Assembly (NCBI GenBank): GCA_000697335.1
Contig: JNEM01007591.1
Location: 1-16,321 of the forward strand
Direction of reading: 5' to 3'
DNA from: Conidiobolus incongruus B7586
Taxonomy: Eukaryota; Entomophthoromycota; Entomophthoromycetes; Entomophthorales; Conidiobolaceae
DNA: 16,321 nt
Part shown: in pieces, positions 1-8,372 of the stretch
How positions within the stretch are numbered: position 1 is the first letter of the stretch
Layout: each line of letters begins with the position of its first letter
Notes under the pieces: generated by a model
The model's input: the letters and a program-made list of their open reading frames with translations, nothing else
What the model was told of the DNA's origin: nothing
Database searches by the model: none
Program-made: the position numbers and the translations under genes

Positions 1-1673
1 ATTTATAATATTTTGTAAATTATTTTTTGTAACCTAATTAATATTTTATTTTTTAAATAAATTATAAGTATAATGGTAATAAAACTAATTTAATATAGAA
101 AAAGATTTAATATAAGAGTAGTATAGCATAGAATATAGTAATATAACCTAGAAATATAAAAAAGTTTAATTAAACTTTAGTAAACAATGAGTCAATATTA
201 TATTGGATTTTATATTAGGTATTATTAATATATTATAATATTAACAGAATATAGTTTCAATCTTAAGAATTAGTAGGAAAAGTAGTAATAATAATTATTA
301 AGAGGAAAAAAAAAGAAAAACCTTGTTTATTAGAAAATTCAATATTATTTACATAATTAATCTAGCTTTAAAAGTATAAATTCATTATGTAACTTATAGT
401 TAATTGAATTATATAGAAATATATATAAGAATTTAAAGAACTACTCTTTTAACATAAATAAATAAATTAATATTGTTAATATTAAGTGAATCTATCATAA
501 TCTTTAAATATTTAAGATTTTTTAATATGAGAGCATTGAAAATTTGAATAAAATATGTATTTTGATATAGTAATCTATTAATTTATTACTCTCATAATAT
601 TTATGTTCAATCTAATTCACATAACCACTTTGATTCAATCAATAACATAAAAGAAAGCTCATGGAATGCTGAGTTTATCTGATTATTGATATGGTATATA
701 TATTAATGAAATTTTTGGAAACATGGATAATGAGTTAATAGTGAAAAAATATGATAAATCAATATTAAATAATGGCAATATATTAAAAATATTAATTGAT
801 TTTTGTAATATTTAAAAAATAATAGTATCAAAGATGTTTGAAAATATAGCAATTAAGAGGAGATTTTGTGGTATTAGAAAATCAAAAATAGGTATCTATT
901 TCTATTATATAATGCTTTCTGGAGGGTTTGTAGCGATAACCTAGAAATTATACTCTCACTCTGCCAAATGGATCAAAGTAGTATTGACAATATTTCTTCA
1001 AGCTTCAAACTGATTCGATAATATAGATGATTTTTTGATTTATTTCCATGTTTTTATTGTATATTTATTGACTAATACATCGATAGTATAATATGCATCT
1101 AAATTTGTTATTTCTTTTAACCATTTTTATTTCTTATTTCATATTTTGTTTATAACCACTAATATTTTTCTTTTTCATTAGATGATTTTTTAATATTTAT
1201 AAAATCATAGCTATATAAAAAAATAAGGTTTATTAGAATTATTCAATATTTATAATAAACCTGAAAATATTTTTTAACATTAAATAAAATTTTAAATACA
1301 ACTCTTTTGTTGATATAAATAAATGGTCAAAAAATCCAACAAAATTATATAATAACTAAAAGATTATGTCAAAATAAAATAATGATTTGCCTAGTGACCC
1401 TGATATAAATTTAATTTTATTCAAAGAGTGATAAATCAATAAAAAATGAATCCAAATTACATTATATTATGACCAATAATAGAGAGACGAATTGAAAATT
1501 GAATATGGAATCAATCCAAACAATTTAAAAAGCAAATACCCCTCATTGTAATAAGTTGGCTCTATATTATTTTGATTAAAAGAAATTAATAGCATTTAAA
1601 AAAATGTAAATAATTTTATTGATTCATTAATATTTAATATTTAATTTTAATATGCTCTGTTTAGTAATTCAAT
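1..1673. other. AT-rich region upstream of coronin
   Basis: This stretch is mostly A and T with many homopolymer runs. I find no complete gene, tRNA or terminal repeat in it. The only part that stands out is about 603-1010, where base composition becomes more balanced (best at about 920-1015) and one + frame has fewer stops than its surroundings; that part is listed separately. The coronin promoter presumably lies in the last few hundred bases, but I cannot point to a specific element. A TGAGTCA heptamer at 188-194 is too far from any gene to interpret. Confidence 0.7.
603..1010 (+). pseudogene. possible relic of a coding sequence, unidentified
   Basis: One + frame can be followed across this stretch with about four stops (648, 687, 813 and 942), fewer than such AT-rich DNA should give by chance. 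The longest clean piece starts with an ATG at 834 and runs 36 codons, beginning MFENIAIKRRFCGIRKSKIG, to a TAG at 942; coding-like sequence resumes after it (KLYSHSAKWIK). GC content at about 920-1015 is roughly double that of the flanks. I do not recognise a family. It could be a decayed gene, pieces of an intron-bearing gene, a non-coding RNA region, or chance. No confident splice sites were found. Confidence 0.2.
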
Positions 1674-3352
1674 ATGTCGAGATTTATGAATACTTCCAAA
1701 TTTCGTCATGTATTCGGGACACCCCATAAAAGAGAATTGTGTTATGATAATTTGAAGATTTCCCCAAACGCTTGGGATTCTAATATTGTTAAAGTCAGCA
1801 CTGTAAGTATTTAACAGTTTAAAGATATAGATTGATTGAAGATTGATGACATCATTAGAAATTCTTATCCATCAATTGGAACGCTGGAGGTGGTGGCGCT
1901 TTTGCTGTTGTTCCTTTAGAATCGACGGGTAAGATGATTTATTAGGGATAGTCAGTTTAAATTTTTAATATGATTGAATATTATTTAGGCAAACTTCCTG
2001 GTGAATATCCATTATTCGTAGGACATTCTGGAACTGTGCTCGATACCGATTTCGCTATTTTTAATGAATATGTCATCGCTTCTGGTGCTGAAGATGCTAA
2101 AATTATGATTTGGAATATCCCTGAACAGTTCCCTGAAGAAAATATCCAAACTCCCGCTATTACACTTACTGGGCATCAAAAGTAAGATTTTTATACAGCT
2201 ATTTTTGATAATTTCACCAAATATTGATACATTTACCACATAGGAAAGTGGGCCATGTTTTGTTCCATCCCACTGCTGATAATGTTCTTGCCAGTTCTAG
2301 TGCTGATTTGACTGTTAAGCTCTGGGATGTTGAAAATGGCAAGGAATTCCAAGAATTAACAGGTCATACTGATCTTATTCAATCCATTACTTACAACTGG
2401 AATGGTAGCTTGTTGGCTACCACTTGTCGTGATAAAAAAGTTCGTGTTTTTGATATTCGCTCAAACCAAATTGTGCAAGTATGATATAAATATATCTATA
2501 TTAGTGTAATAATCACATAGTCAACTAATATTCTAAATTAGGAAGGAGCCAGTCACGACGGTATTAAGGGATCCAGAGCTGTATGGTTAGGTAATACAGA
2601 TCGCATTGCTACTACTGGTTTCTCGAGAACCAGTGAACGTCAATTATTTTTATGGGATAGCAAAGACCTTTCAAAACCTTTGAAGAAGATTGGTATTGAT
2701 TCATCTTCCGGGATTCTCATGCCATTTTACGATGCCGACATCAATTTACTTTACGTAGCCGGAAAAGGAGACGGTTCCATCAGGTACTACGAATACGCTA
2801 AGGATGATTTCACTTACTTGAACACACATTCTTCTAACGAGCCTCAACGTGGTATGAGCTTTATGCCCAAACGTGGTCTCAATGTCAGTCAAAACGAAAT
2901 TGCCAGAGCTTATCGTGTTATTGGAAATAATTTAATAGAGCCTATCTCATTCACAGTACCCAGAAAAGCTGAAAACTTCCAACACGATATCTTCCCAGAT
3001 ACTCCAGGACCTGAACCCGCCTTGGCTGCTGAGCAGTTCTTCAATGGAGAGACTAAAGATCCCATATTGATTAATTTAGAAAAAGGTTTTGTAGCAGCTC
3101 CCAAGAAAGAATTGAAGACGGTTGTCAACAATGAAAAGAAGCCTGAGCCTGTTAATGGTGAATCTAAGAATGTAAGATTATTAATTGTAATTTTTCAATT
3201 TATATTAATATGGATTAATTTAGTACGAAAAGCTCTATAATGATCTTCAAAAGGAATATGATCAATTGAGTGCTCAATTGAAAGATAAGGATACTAAAAT
3301 TCAACAACTCGAAACCGAATTATCCAACCTTAAAACTAACGGAAGCGCTTGA
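1674..3352 (+). CDS. CRN1: coronin, short form with C-terminal coiled coil
   Basis: Coronin is a WD40 beta-propeller protein that binds F-actin and works with the Arp2/3 complex and cofilin at actin patches in the cell cortex. I build six exons: 1674-1802, 1859-1928, 1989-2181, 2244-2478, 2542-3171 and 3224-3352, giving 461 residues. All introns are GT-AG, 52 to 63 nt, and keep frame. The N-terminus carries the family signature (SKFRHVFG at 8-15, NWNAGGGGAFAV at 49-60). WD repeats follow at about 78-112, 128-161 and 171-204, then GIKGSRAVW, and the conserved C-terminal extension (PGPEPALAAEQFF). Residues 377-419 are a short linker. Residues 420-461, on their own exon, form a leucine-rich coiled coil with KIQQLE (444-449), close to the trimerisation motif R-h-x-x-h-E but with Lys first. 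Lys28 sits where animal coronins have an actin-binding Arg; yeast also has Lys. The protein is far shorter than yeast Crn1 (about 650 residues), lacking its long variable region. Confidence 0.95.
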
Positions 3353-3905
3353 TTATTCTTTATAAATCCCTAATTATATATGTATACTAAAATTTACTCA
3401 ATTTCAATATTATTTATTGAATTTTCATAATTCTTTTTAATTATCAGTTTTATATTCAATTATTAATATAAATTGAAATTTTTATACTATTATAAATGAT
3501 AACAATTATTAGTATTATTTGATAATCAACATTATAAACTAATATAATCTTGACTATGTGTGTAAAAATATCTTATTAGGAAAATCACAATCATTAATTA
3601 CACAGTTAAAAAACGTTGAATGAGTTCATATTAAACCATAAAATATTTAAAATTAAAAAAATCCAAGAAACTCTAAGTTGATCTTTACTAAAATTGACTA
3701 ATTTGCTAATGTCTCCACAATAACCAATAAAGTGAAATCAATCATGAAATTTTTCAATTGATCATCTTTCAATCACACTAAATTTTCAAAATTTTCAATT
3801 ACTCCATTCTTATTTAATATTATCGATTTTAAATATACATACATATATATACATATAATATAAGCATTGGAATAATAATTGAATTGAATTGATCAATTTG
3901 ATAAT
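3353..3905. other. AT-rich intergenic region
   Basis: This stretch holds the coronin 3' untranslated region and the upstream region of the receptor gene. It is nearly all A/T, with an alternating TA/CA tract at about 3834-3862 just before the receptor start. I see no gene, RNA or convincing motif in it. Confidence 0.7.
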
Positions 3906-4772
3906 ATGGAACCGTTACCCTTTCTCTTAGCTATCAATTGTGTAGTGTTTGGTATATTGGGTGCATGTACTACCTGTTTAATCATTTATTTACTATGGAA
4001 GAAACAATGGAATCAATTACATTCGGATTTGAAGCTTGTATTGTTAGTTCTGATCATGGATCTTTTAGGCAGTTTGAGTACTATATTCTTAGGTATGAGT
4101 AGTCTCATTCAGCCTAACTTATGGATCAAATACCCAATCTTATGTAATATTAACAGTTTTATCTTAATTGGATTTTTTTATTCCAGTAATTATCTGATCA
4201 GTTTGATATGCTTACATAGATTTTTTTTAACAGTCTATTCATATAAAATTAACTTTAAAGTGTGGGTTGCCTTGTCCATCTTGATCATCTTTACATGTTG
4301 CTTGATTATTTTGTTGGGAATTGGTCTCAAATTGGTTGATATAATGCCAGTTGGGATTTATTGTATGATTAATATGGATAAAAAGTTGGGGCATTTGCTC
4401 ATGTGGTGCTTATGTGTGTTTAATTTGTGCTCTTGGTGCATCATTGTATTTTGTTACATTGGTATCGTTTCCTTCTGTTGGAAAAAAGACATTCAATTAA
4501 GAAGAGAGCTCTGCTTGGACGATCAAGCAGCTAAAAAGAGAATGAATAAATATTTGGTAAGATCTCTAAGCATTGTAACGTTATACATCATCGCCAATAC
4601 TGTTGAAGCGTTGAATTTGATTTATGAACTGGTAACAGGTAAAAGTCGGGGTATTGAAATGAGCTTTATTTCTTGTTCCTTAATGAATATGAATTTAATC
4701 ACGAACGCTTTATTGATAGTCAGTTTAAATAATCATATTAAAACTGATTTTATTCGAATTTTTAAAATGTAA
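3906..4772 (+). CDS. seven-transmembrane receptor, rhodopsin-like (class A-like)
   Basis: This single-exon gene encodes 288 residues with seven hydrophobic segments at about 6-31, 42-64, 78-103, 119-143, 163-191, 218-241 and 252-275, so it should sit in a membrane and probably signals through a G protein. Class A landmarks can be seen: Asp52 in TM2 (LIMDLLGS), Cys80 at the top of TM3 and Cys153 in extracellular loop 2 as the likely disulfide pair, LHR (103-105) in place of E/DRY, and Trp120 at the start of TM4. The loop between TM5 and TM6 (192-217) is basic. NPxxY in TM7 and CWxP in TM6 are missing. The N-terminus is only about five residues, so a large extracellular ligand domain is excluded. 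An in-frame TGA lies just upstream, fixing this as the first ATG. It could instead be a cAMP-receptor-like or Git3-like fungal receptor; the ligand is unknown. Confidence 0.75.
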   Translation: MEPLPFLLAINCVVFGILGACTTCLIIYLLWKKQWNQLHSDLKLVLLVLIMDLLGSLSTIFLGMSSLIQPNLWIKYPILCNINSFILIGFFYSSNYLISLICLHRFFLTVYSYKINFKVWVALSILIIFTCCLIILLGIGLKLVDIMPVGIYCMINMDKKLGHLLMWCLCVFNLCSWCIIVFCYIGIVSFCWKKDIQLRRELCLDDQAAKKRMNKYLVRSLSIVTLYIIANTVEALNLIYELVTGKSRGIEMSFISCSLMNMNLITNALLIVSLNNHIKTDFIRIFKM

Positions 4773-4778
4773 AATAAT

Positions 4779-4784
4779 AATAAA
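4779..4784 (+). terminator. candidate polyadenylation signal of the receptor gene
   Basis: AATAAA lies seven bases past the stop codon. In DNA this rich in A and T the hexamer occurs often by chance, and seven bases is very close to the stop, so this is a weak call. Confidence 0.3.
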
Positions 4785-4950
4785 GTTTTCTTAGTTTCTG
4801 TTTTTAATGAAACATTTTTAAATATTGTGAACCATTGTTATTTTTAATATTAACAATGTTTTTATTTATTGAGAATATAGATATTACAATATTTCAAATA
4901 TGTTCCTTAATTAGATTATATAACTAATCCAAGTAATTCATAAAATATTG

Positions 4951-4959
4951 ATGACTCAT
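4951..4959. promoter_or_regulatory. perfect Gcn4/CPC1-type site upstream of the tryptophan gene
   Basis: ATGACTCAT is the full palindromic optimum bound by the bZIP activator Gcn4 (CPC1/CpcA in filamentous fungi), which induces amino-acid biosynthesis genes under starvation. It ends 445 bases before the ATG of the trifunctional tryptophan gene, a classical target of this control. Only one copy is present and it lies somewhat far upstream, so function is inferred. Confidence 0.5.
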
Positions 4960-5404
4960 ATTATGAATTATACTCTTAATTAACGAGAAAAAACTTAATA
5001 AACCTTCTTATTGTTATTATTAGAATAATTTCAACTTAAATTCCTTAATCAAGTAATTTAACCGAATATTTAAGTCACAAACATATGAACATATTCCAAA
5101 TTTTTGAGAATTATTTTGAATAGATACCAGAATAATAGGAAAAGCTAAAATATATTTAGTATAATAATCTAGACTATTTGATTGAATTTAACATATATTT
5201 ATTACATTTATTTTGATTAGATATGATAAGTTGACGGAATGATAGAGTATTTTTGATAAATTAAGGAAATTGGATAAAATTTTCCAATTTGGTTAAATTA
5301 ATTTCATTCAAATTAAATTTTCCACTATAAAATCTTAATCTCATATATTCAATGTCATTATTCTTTTTTAATTCCAATTAATCAAACAATTCTAAATATA
5401 AAAT

Positions 5405-7639
5405 ATGACAACTGTATTAATTGATAATTATGATAGTTTCACTTGGAACGTATACGAATATTTATGTAATGAAGGTGCGAATGTAGTCGTTTTCCGAAAT
5501 GACAAGGTCACACTCGAAGAAATTATTAATTTGAACCCAAGGAATTTAGTCATTTCTCCAGGTCCTGGTAATCCTTCAGATTCCGGTATTTCTATGGACG
5601 CTATTCGCCACTTTGCAGGTAAAATACCTATTTTGGGTGTTTGTTTAGGTCACCAGTGTATTTTTGAAATTTACGGAGGTACCGTTGCATTTGCTGGGGA
5701 GATCGTTCACGGAGAAACAAGTGACATTACCCACGATGGAAAAGGTTTGTACACTGGAGTTCCTCAACAGATTGCCACTACTCGATATCATTCACTTGCG
5801 GGTGTCCCCTCAACTCTCCCAAAGGAATTAGTGATCACCAGCAAGACAGACAGTGGTACCATTCAAGGCGTCCGTCATCGTGAATATTGTATGGAAGGAG
5901 TTCAGTTTCACCCCGAATCGATTCTTTCTGGCCACGGGCACACCATGATTCAAAATTTCTTGAAGTGGGAAAAGGGTACTTGGAGAGAAAATGGCCTCTA
6001 TGAAGAGTTTGTAAGTTTAGATATCACCCCAAAGGTTCCTAAGGATGGTGCTAACCCCGCAGGAAGTATACTTGAGAAGATCGCTCACCAAAGACTAAAG
6101 GATGTCAAAGAAGATTCCAGTGTTCCTGGAAGAAGCTATCAACAACTTGAGCAATTACTTCAATTGGGCTTAGCTCCTCCTCCTATCAGCTTTTACGAGC
6201 GATTAAGACAGAATCTAGGCAAGACTGCTGTTATGGCTGAAATTAAAAGAGCATCCCCTAGTAAGGGTAATATTCAACCCGATGCTCTCGCTGCTCAGAT
6301 TGGTCTCCAATATGCCGACATGGGTGCTTCTGTAATCTCAGTCCTCACTGAACCCAAGTGGTTCAAGGGATCTCTCAAGGATTTAGAACAAGTACGCGCA
6401 GCAATCAGCAGATACCCCAACCGCCCTGCAGTCCTTCGCAAAGATTTTATTCTTGAACCTTATCAAATTCTCGAGGCCAGACTTAGCGGTGCTGATGCCA
6501 TTTTATTAATTGTTGCTATCCTTTCCGAAGTTCAGCTTAAATCACTCTTTGAGATGACATACCGACTTGGCATGGAAGCTCTAGTAGAAGTTAACAACGA
6601 AAAAGAAATGGAATTAGCTCTCAAAATTGGTGCCAAAGTTATTGGTGTTAATAATAGAAACTTACATACCTTTGATGTCGATATGAAGACAACTTCTCGC
6701 CTCGCAAACATGGTTCCAGAAGGTGTCATTCTCGCAGCTCTCAGTGGTATCAAGACCAGAGAAGACGTCGCCCAATACGAGAGTGAAGGCGTGTCTGCAA
6801 TTCTTGTTGGTGAAACGCTGATGCGTCATGAAAACCCCAAAGTAATTTTCAATCAACTCATTGGAGAACCTGAACCAGTTCATATTGAATCTTTATTACC
6901 TCCTACCAGACCTAGAATCAAGATTTGTGGGATCAGCACACCAGAAGCTGCAGTCCATGCTGCTAAATCTGGAGCAGACTTAATTGGTATGATCTTTTGT
7001 AAATCCAAGCGCCAAGTCACAGTTGAAAAAGCCTCAGAAATCGTTAAAGCACTTAGAGAACTTCCCATAGAAAGAAAAGCATCTTCCAGTCAAAATTTAA
7101 AAAATCCGGACTGGTTCCAAATCGAATCTAGCAAGATTGTGAATGTAGATAGGCCACTTGTAGTAGGTGTGTTCCAAGATCAGCCACTTGACTACATTCA
7201 GCATGTTGTTGATCAAGTAGGACTCGATATTGTTCAATTCCATGGTGATGAGCCTTTGGATTGGGCACGTTTTATTAAGGTACCTGTCATCAAGGTGTTC
7301 CACGTCTCTGAAGACTTAAGCCAAGAGAATTTGATGTTTACTCCTCACTATCACAGCCTCGTCTGCCTCGACGCTAAACCTTGCAACAAAACTCACTCTG
7401 GGGGTCATGGTGTCACTTTTGATTGGATGATTCATTCCAAGCTGAACGATAAAATGCAAAAGACCAAGCAATATATACCTATTATCCTTGCTGGAGGATT
7501 AAATCCAGATAATGTTGTAGATGGAATTCGCCAAACTCAGCCTTTTGCGGTAGATGTCAGCAGTGGAGTTGAAACTGATGGTGTCAAAGATTTGGAAAAG
7601 ATTAAAAAATTTTGTGACAGTGTCTATTCCTTATATTAG
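5405..7639 (+). CDS. TRP1: trifunctional tryptophan enzyme: anthranilate synthase glutaminase / IGPS / PRAI
   Basis: One intronless gene of 744 residues carries three tryptophan-pathway activities in the usual fungal order. Residues 1-193 are the class I glutamine amidotransferase that supplies ammonia to anthranilate synthase component I, encoded elsewhere: oxyanion loop PGPGNP (52-57), nucleophile Cys80 in GVCLGHQ, and His169 and Glu171 in FHPES. Residues about 222-486 are indole-3-glycerol-phosphate synthase, with Glu279 and Lys281 (AEIKRASPSKG), Lys346 (LRKDF) and Glu395 (LVEVN) as catalytic residues. Residues about 504-744 are phosphoribosylanthranilate isomerase, with Cys508 (KICGI) as base and Asp656 (CLDAKP) as acid, and the phosphate-binding LAGGLNPDNV and VDVSSGVE. 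All key residues are present and the length is normal for fungi, so the gene looks functional. Codon use is richer in G and C than the flanks. The equivalent is called TRP1 in basidiomycetes and trpC in Aspergillus. An upstream Gcn4-type site fits general amino-acid control. Confidence 0.97.
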   Translation: MTTVLIDNYDSFTWNVYEYLCNEGANVVVFRNDKVTLEEIINLNPRNLVISPGPGNPSDSGISMDAIRHFAGKIPILGVCLGHQCIFEIYGGTVAFAGEIVHGETSDITHDGKGLYTGVPQQIATTRYHSLAGVPSTLPKELVITSKTDSGTIQGVRHREYCMEGVQFHPESILSGHGHTMIQNFLKWEKGTWRENGLYEEFVSLDITPKVPKDGANPAGSILEKIAHQRLKDVKEDSSVPGRSYQQLEQLLQLGLAPPPISFYERLRQNLGKTAVMAEIKRASPSKGNIQPDALAAQIGLQYADMGASVISVLTEPKWFKGSLKDLEQVRAAISRYPNRPAVLRKDFILEPYQILEARLSGADAILLIVAILSEVQLKSLFEMTYRLGMEALVEVNNEKEMELALKIGAKVIGVNNRNLHTFDVDMKTTSRLANMVPEGVILAALSGIKTREDVAQYESEGVSAILVGETLMRHENPKVIFNQLIGEPEPVHIESLLPPTRPRIKICGISTPEAAVHAAKSGADLIGMIFCKSKRQVTVEKASEIVKALRELPIERKASSSQNLKNPDWFQIESSKIVNVDRPLVVGVFQDQPLDYIQHVVDQVGLDIVQFHGDEPLDWARFIKVPVIKVFHVSEDLSQENLMFTPHYHSLVCLDAKPCNKTHSGGHGVTFDWMIHSKLNDKMQKTKQYIPIILAGGLNPDNVVDGIRQTQPFAVDVSSGVETDGVKDLEKIKKFCDSVYSLY

Positions 7640-7691
7640 ACACTTCTCAATTTTTAATTTATTCGATATTCAGTATTACATTGAATGATTC

Positions 7692-7697
7692 AATAAA
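7692..7697 (+). terminator. candidate polyadenylation signal of the tryptophan gene
   Basis: AATAAA lies 53 bases after the stop codon, at a plausible distance. The call rests on motif and position only, in AT-rich DNA. Confidence 0.35.
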
Positions 7698-8037
7698 TTA
7701 TATTATCGCATTGTAATTATCAATTTTTATTTTTTTTAATTAATATATAGAAATAAAGACTACATTTTAATCAATGGAAATAAGTATTTTAATTAATATT
7801 TATTAGTTCGATTGATGTCAATTTCCAATATAAAAGTTTTATAATTTGGAATGATCAATATATTATTATTTAATTATGAGTTATATTATTAAAAATATAT
7901 CATACTGAATTTGGTATTATATGATATCCAGTATAAAGGAATTAGAAATGTTAAAATTGAATAATAAAATATTGGATTATATTTTTCAATTTGCAAATTT
8001 TATCAGGTGAAATAACGATATACAATGAAATGAAGTC

Positions 8038-8042
8038 AAAAA
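8038..8042 (-). terminator. RNA polymerase III terminator of tRNA-Arg
   Basis: Read on the - strand, a run of five T follows the tRNA after a trailer of 25 nt. Five T is enough for Pol III termination, and no T run of four or more occurs between it and the tRNA 3' end. Confidence 0.65.
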
Positions 8043-8067
8043 TAGCACGGATTCGACTACAGCCCTA

Positions 8068-8140
8068 TACCCTGAGCAGGACTCGAACCTGCAACCTTTG
8101 CCTTAGGAGGGCAACGCCTTATCCATTAGGCTACCAGGGC
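8068..8140 (-). tRNA. tRNA-Arg (anticodon CCT)
   Basis: The 73-nt cloverleaf folds cleanly and has no intron. The acceptor stem GCCCTGG pairs with TCAGGGT, with G-U wobbles at both ends of the stem, and the discriminator is A. The D arm closes with GCC/GGC. The anticodon stem TTGCC/GGCAA holds the loop CTCCTAA, giving anticodon CCT, which reads AGG arginine codons. The T arm is GCAGG/CCTGC with loop TTCGAGT. Internal Pol III promoter boxes are intact (A box TAGCCTAATGG, B box GGTTCGAGTCC). The CCA end is not encoded, as expected for a nuclear gene. Confidence 0.95.
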
Positions 8141-8176
8141 TAGTAAATTTTTTCTTCTAATAATTTAAATAGCAGT

Positions 8177-8326
8177 TTAATATTGCTGAATTGATATTAA
8201 TTCTTTAATTATCACACTACTAACCTTTACCAACATTTCTTGATCTATGCCTAGTCTAATTAACTTATTTATAAGGTCAATATATCTATTATTGTCCAAC
8301 TTAATAGTTAAGGCATCCTTTAAAAT
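8177..8326 (-). other. small open frame, weakly MZT1 (MOZART1)-like
   Basis: The - strand frame has 49 sense codons before a TAA and follows an in-frame TAG at 8327-8329, which would also serve as an intron acceptor (AAATAG). The peptide is helical and amphipathic, and parts of it (ALTIKLD, IDLINKLIRLGIDQEMLVKV) recall the gamma-tubulin-complex microprotein MZT1, whose core reads roughly L-NTG-LD, then L-x-L-C-V-x-L-I-E-x-G-V-N-P-E-A-L. One residue is extra in the first loop, and several are extra before the final VIIKEL. No start codon precedes the matching part, and no GTA-type donor lies within a normal intron length upstream, so a complete gene model fails. Runs of this length also occur by chance here. 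It may be a last exon, a relic or coincidence. Confidence 0.22.
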
Positions 8327-8355
8327 CTATTTCAAAATGACTATAACATTCTTTC

Positions 8356-8372
8356 TCTGGTTATAAACCAGA
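8356..8372. repeat. perfect 7-bp inverted repeat with 3-nt centre
   Basis: TCTGGTT and AACCAGA flank ATA. The stem would have three G-C pairs, unusual for this AT-rich gap. It could be a small hairpin or a dyad protein-binding site; no function is evident. Confidence 0.4.

Larger units (their letters stand above)
4773..5404. other. intergenic region: receptor 3' end and tryptophan gene promoter
   Basis: The region is AT-rich and without genes. A canonical polyadenylation hexamer AATAAA lies at 4779-4784, seven bases after the receptor stop. A perfect Gcn4-type palindrome lies at 4951-4959. A near-repeat of AAATTTTCCA occurs at about 5278 and 5315, within 130 bases of the tryptophan gene start; its meaning is unclear. 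Confidence 0.65.
7640..8067. other. AT-rich intergenic region
   Basis: This lies between the tryptophan gene and the tRNA. AATAAA at 7692-7697, about 53 bases past the stop, is a reasonable polyadenylation signal. A small imperfect dyad (ATACTG / CAGTAT) lies at about 7903-7932. The right edge (8038-8067) holds the tRNA trailer and Pol III terminator. Otherwise I see nothing. Confidence 0.65.

Noticed and set aside
188-194. TGAGTCA, a second Gcn4-type heptamer
   Set aside because: It lacks the flanking A and T of the optimal palindrome, lies almost 1.5 kb from the nearest gene, and about one such heptamer is expected by chance in a window of this size and composition.
1947-1962. 16-base sequence GATAGTCAGTTTAAAT in coronin intron 2, repeated exactly at 4715-4730 inside the receptor gene
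   Set aside because: With such skewed base composition, several exact 16-mers shared between random places in 16 kb are expected. The flanks do not match and the two contexts are unrelated.
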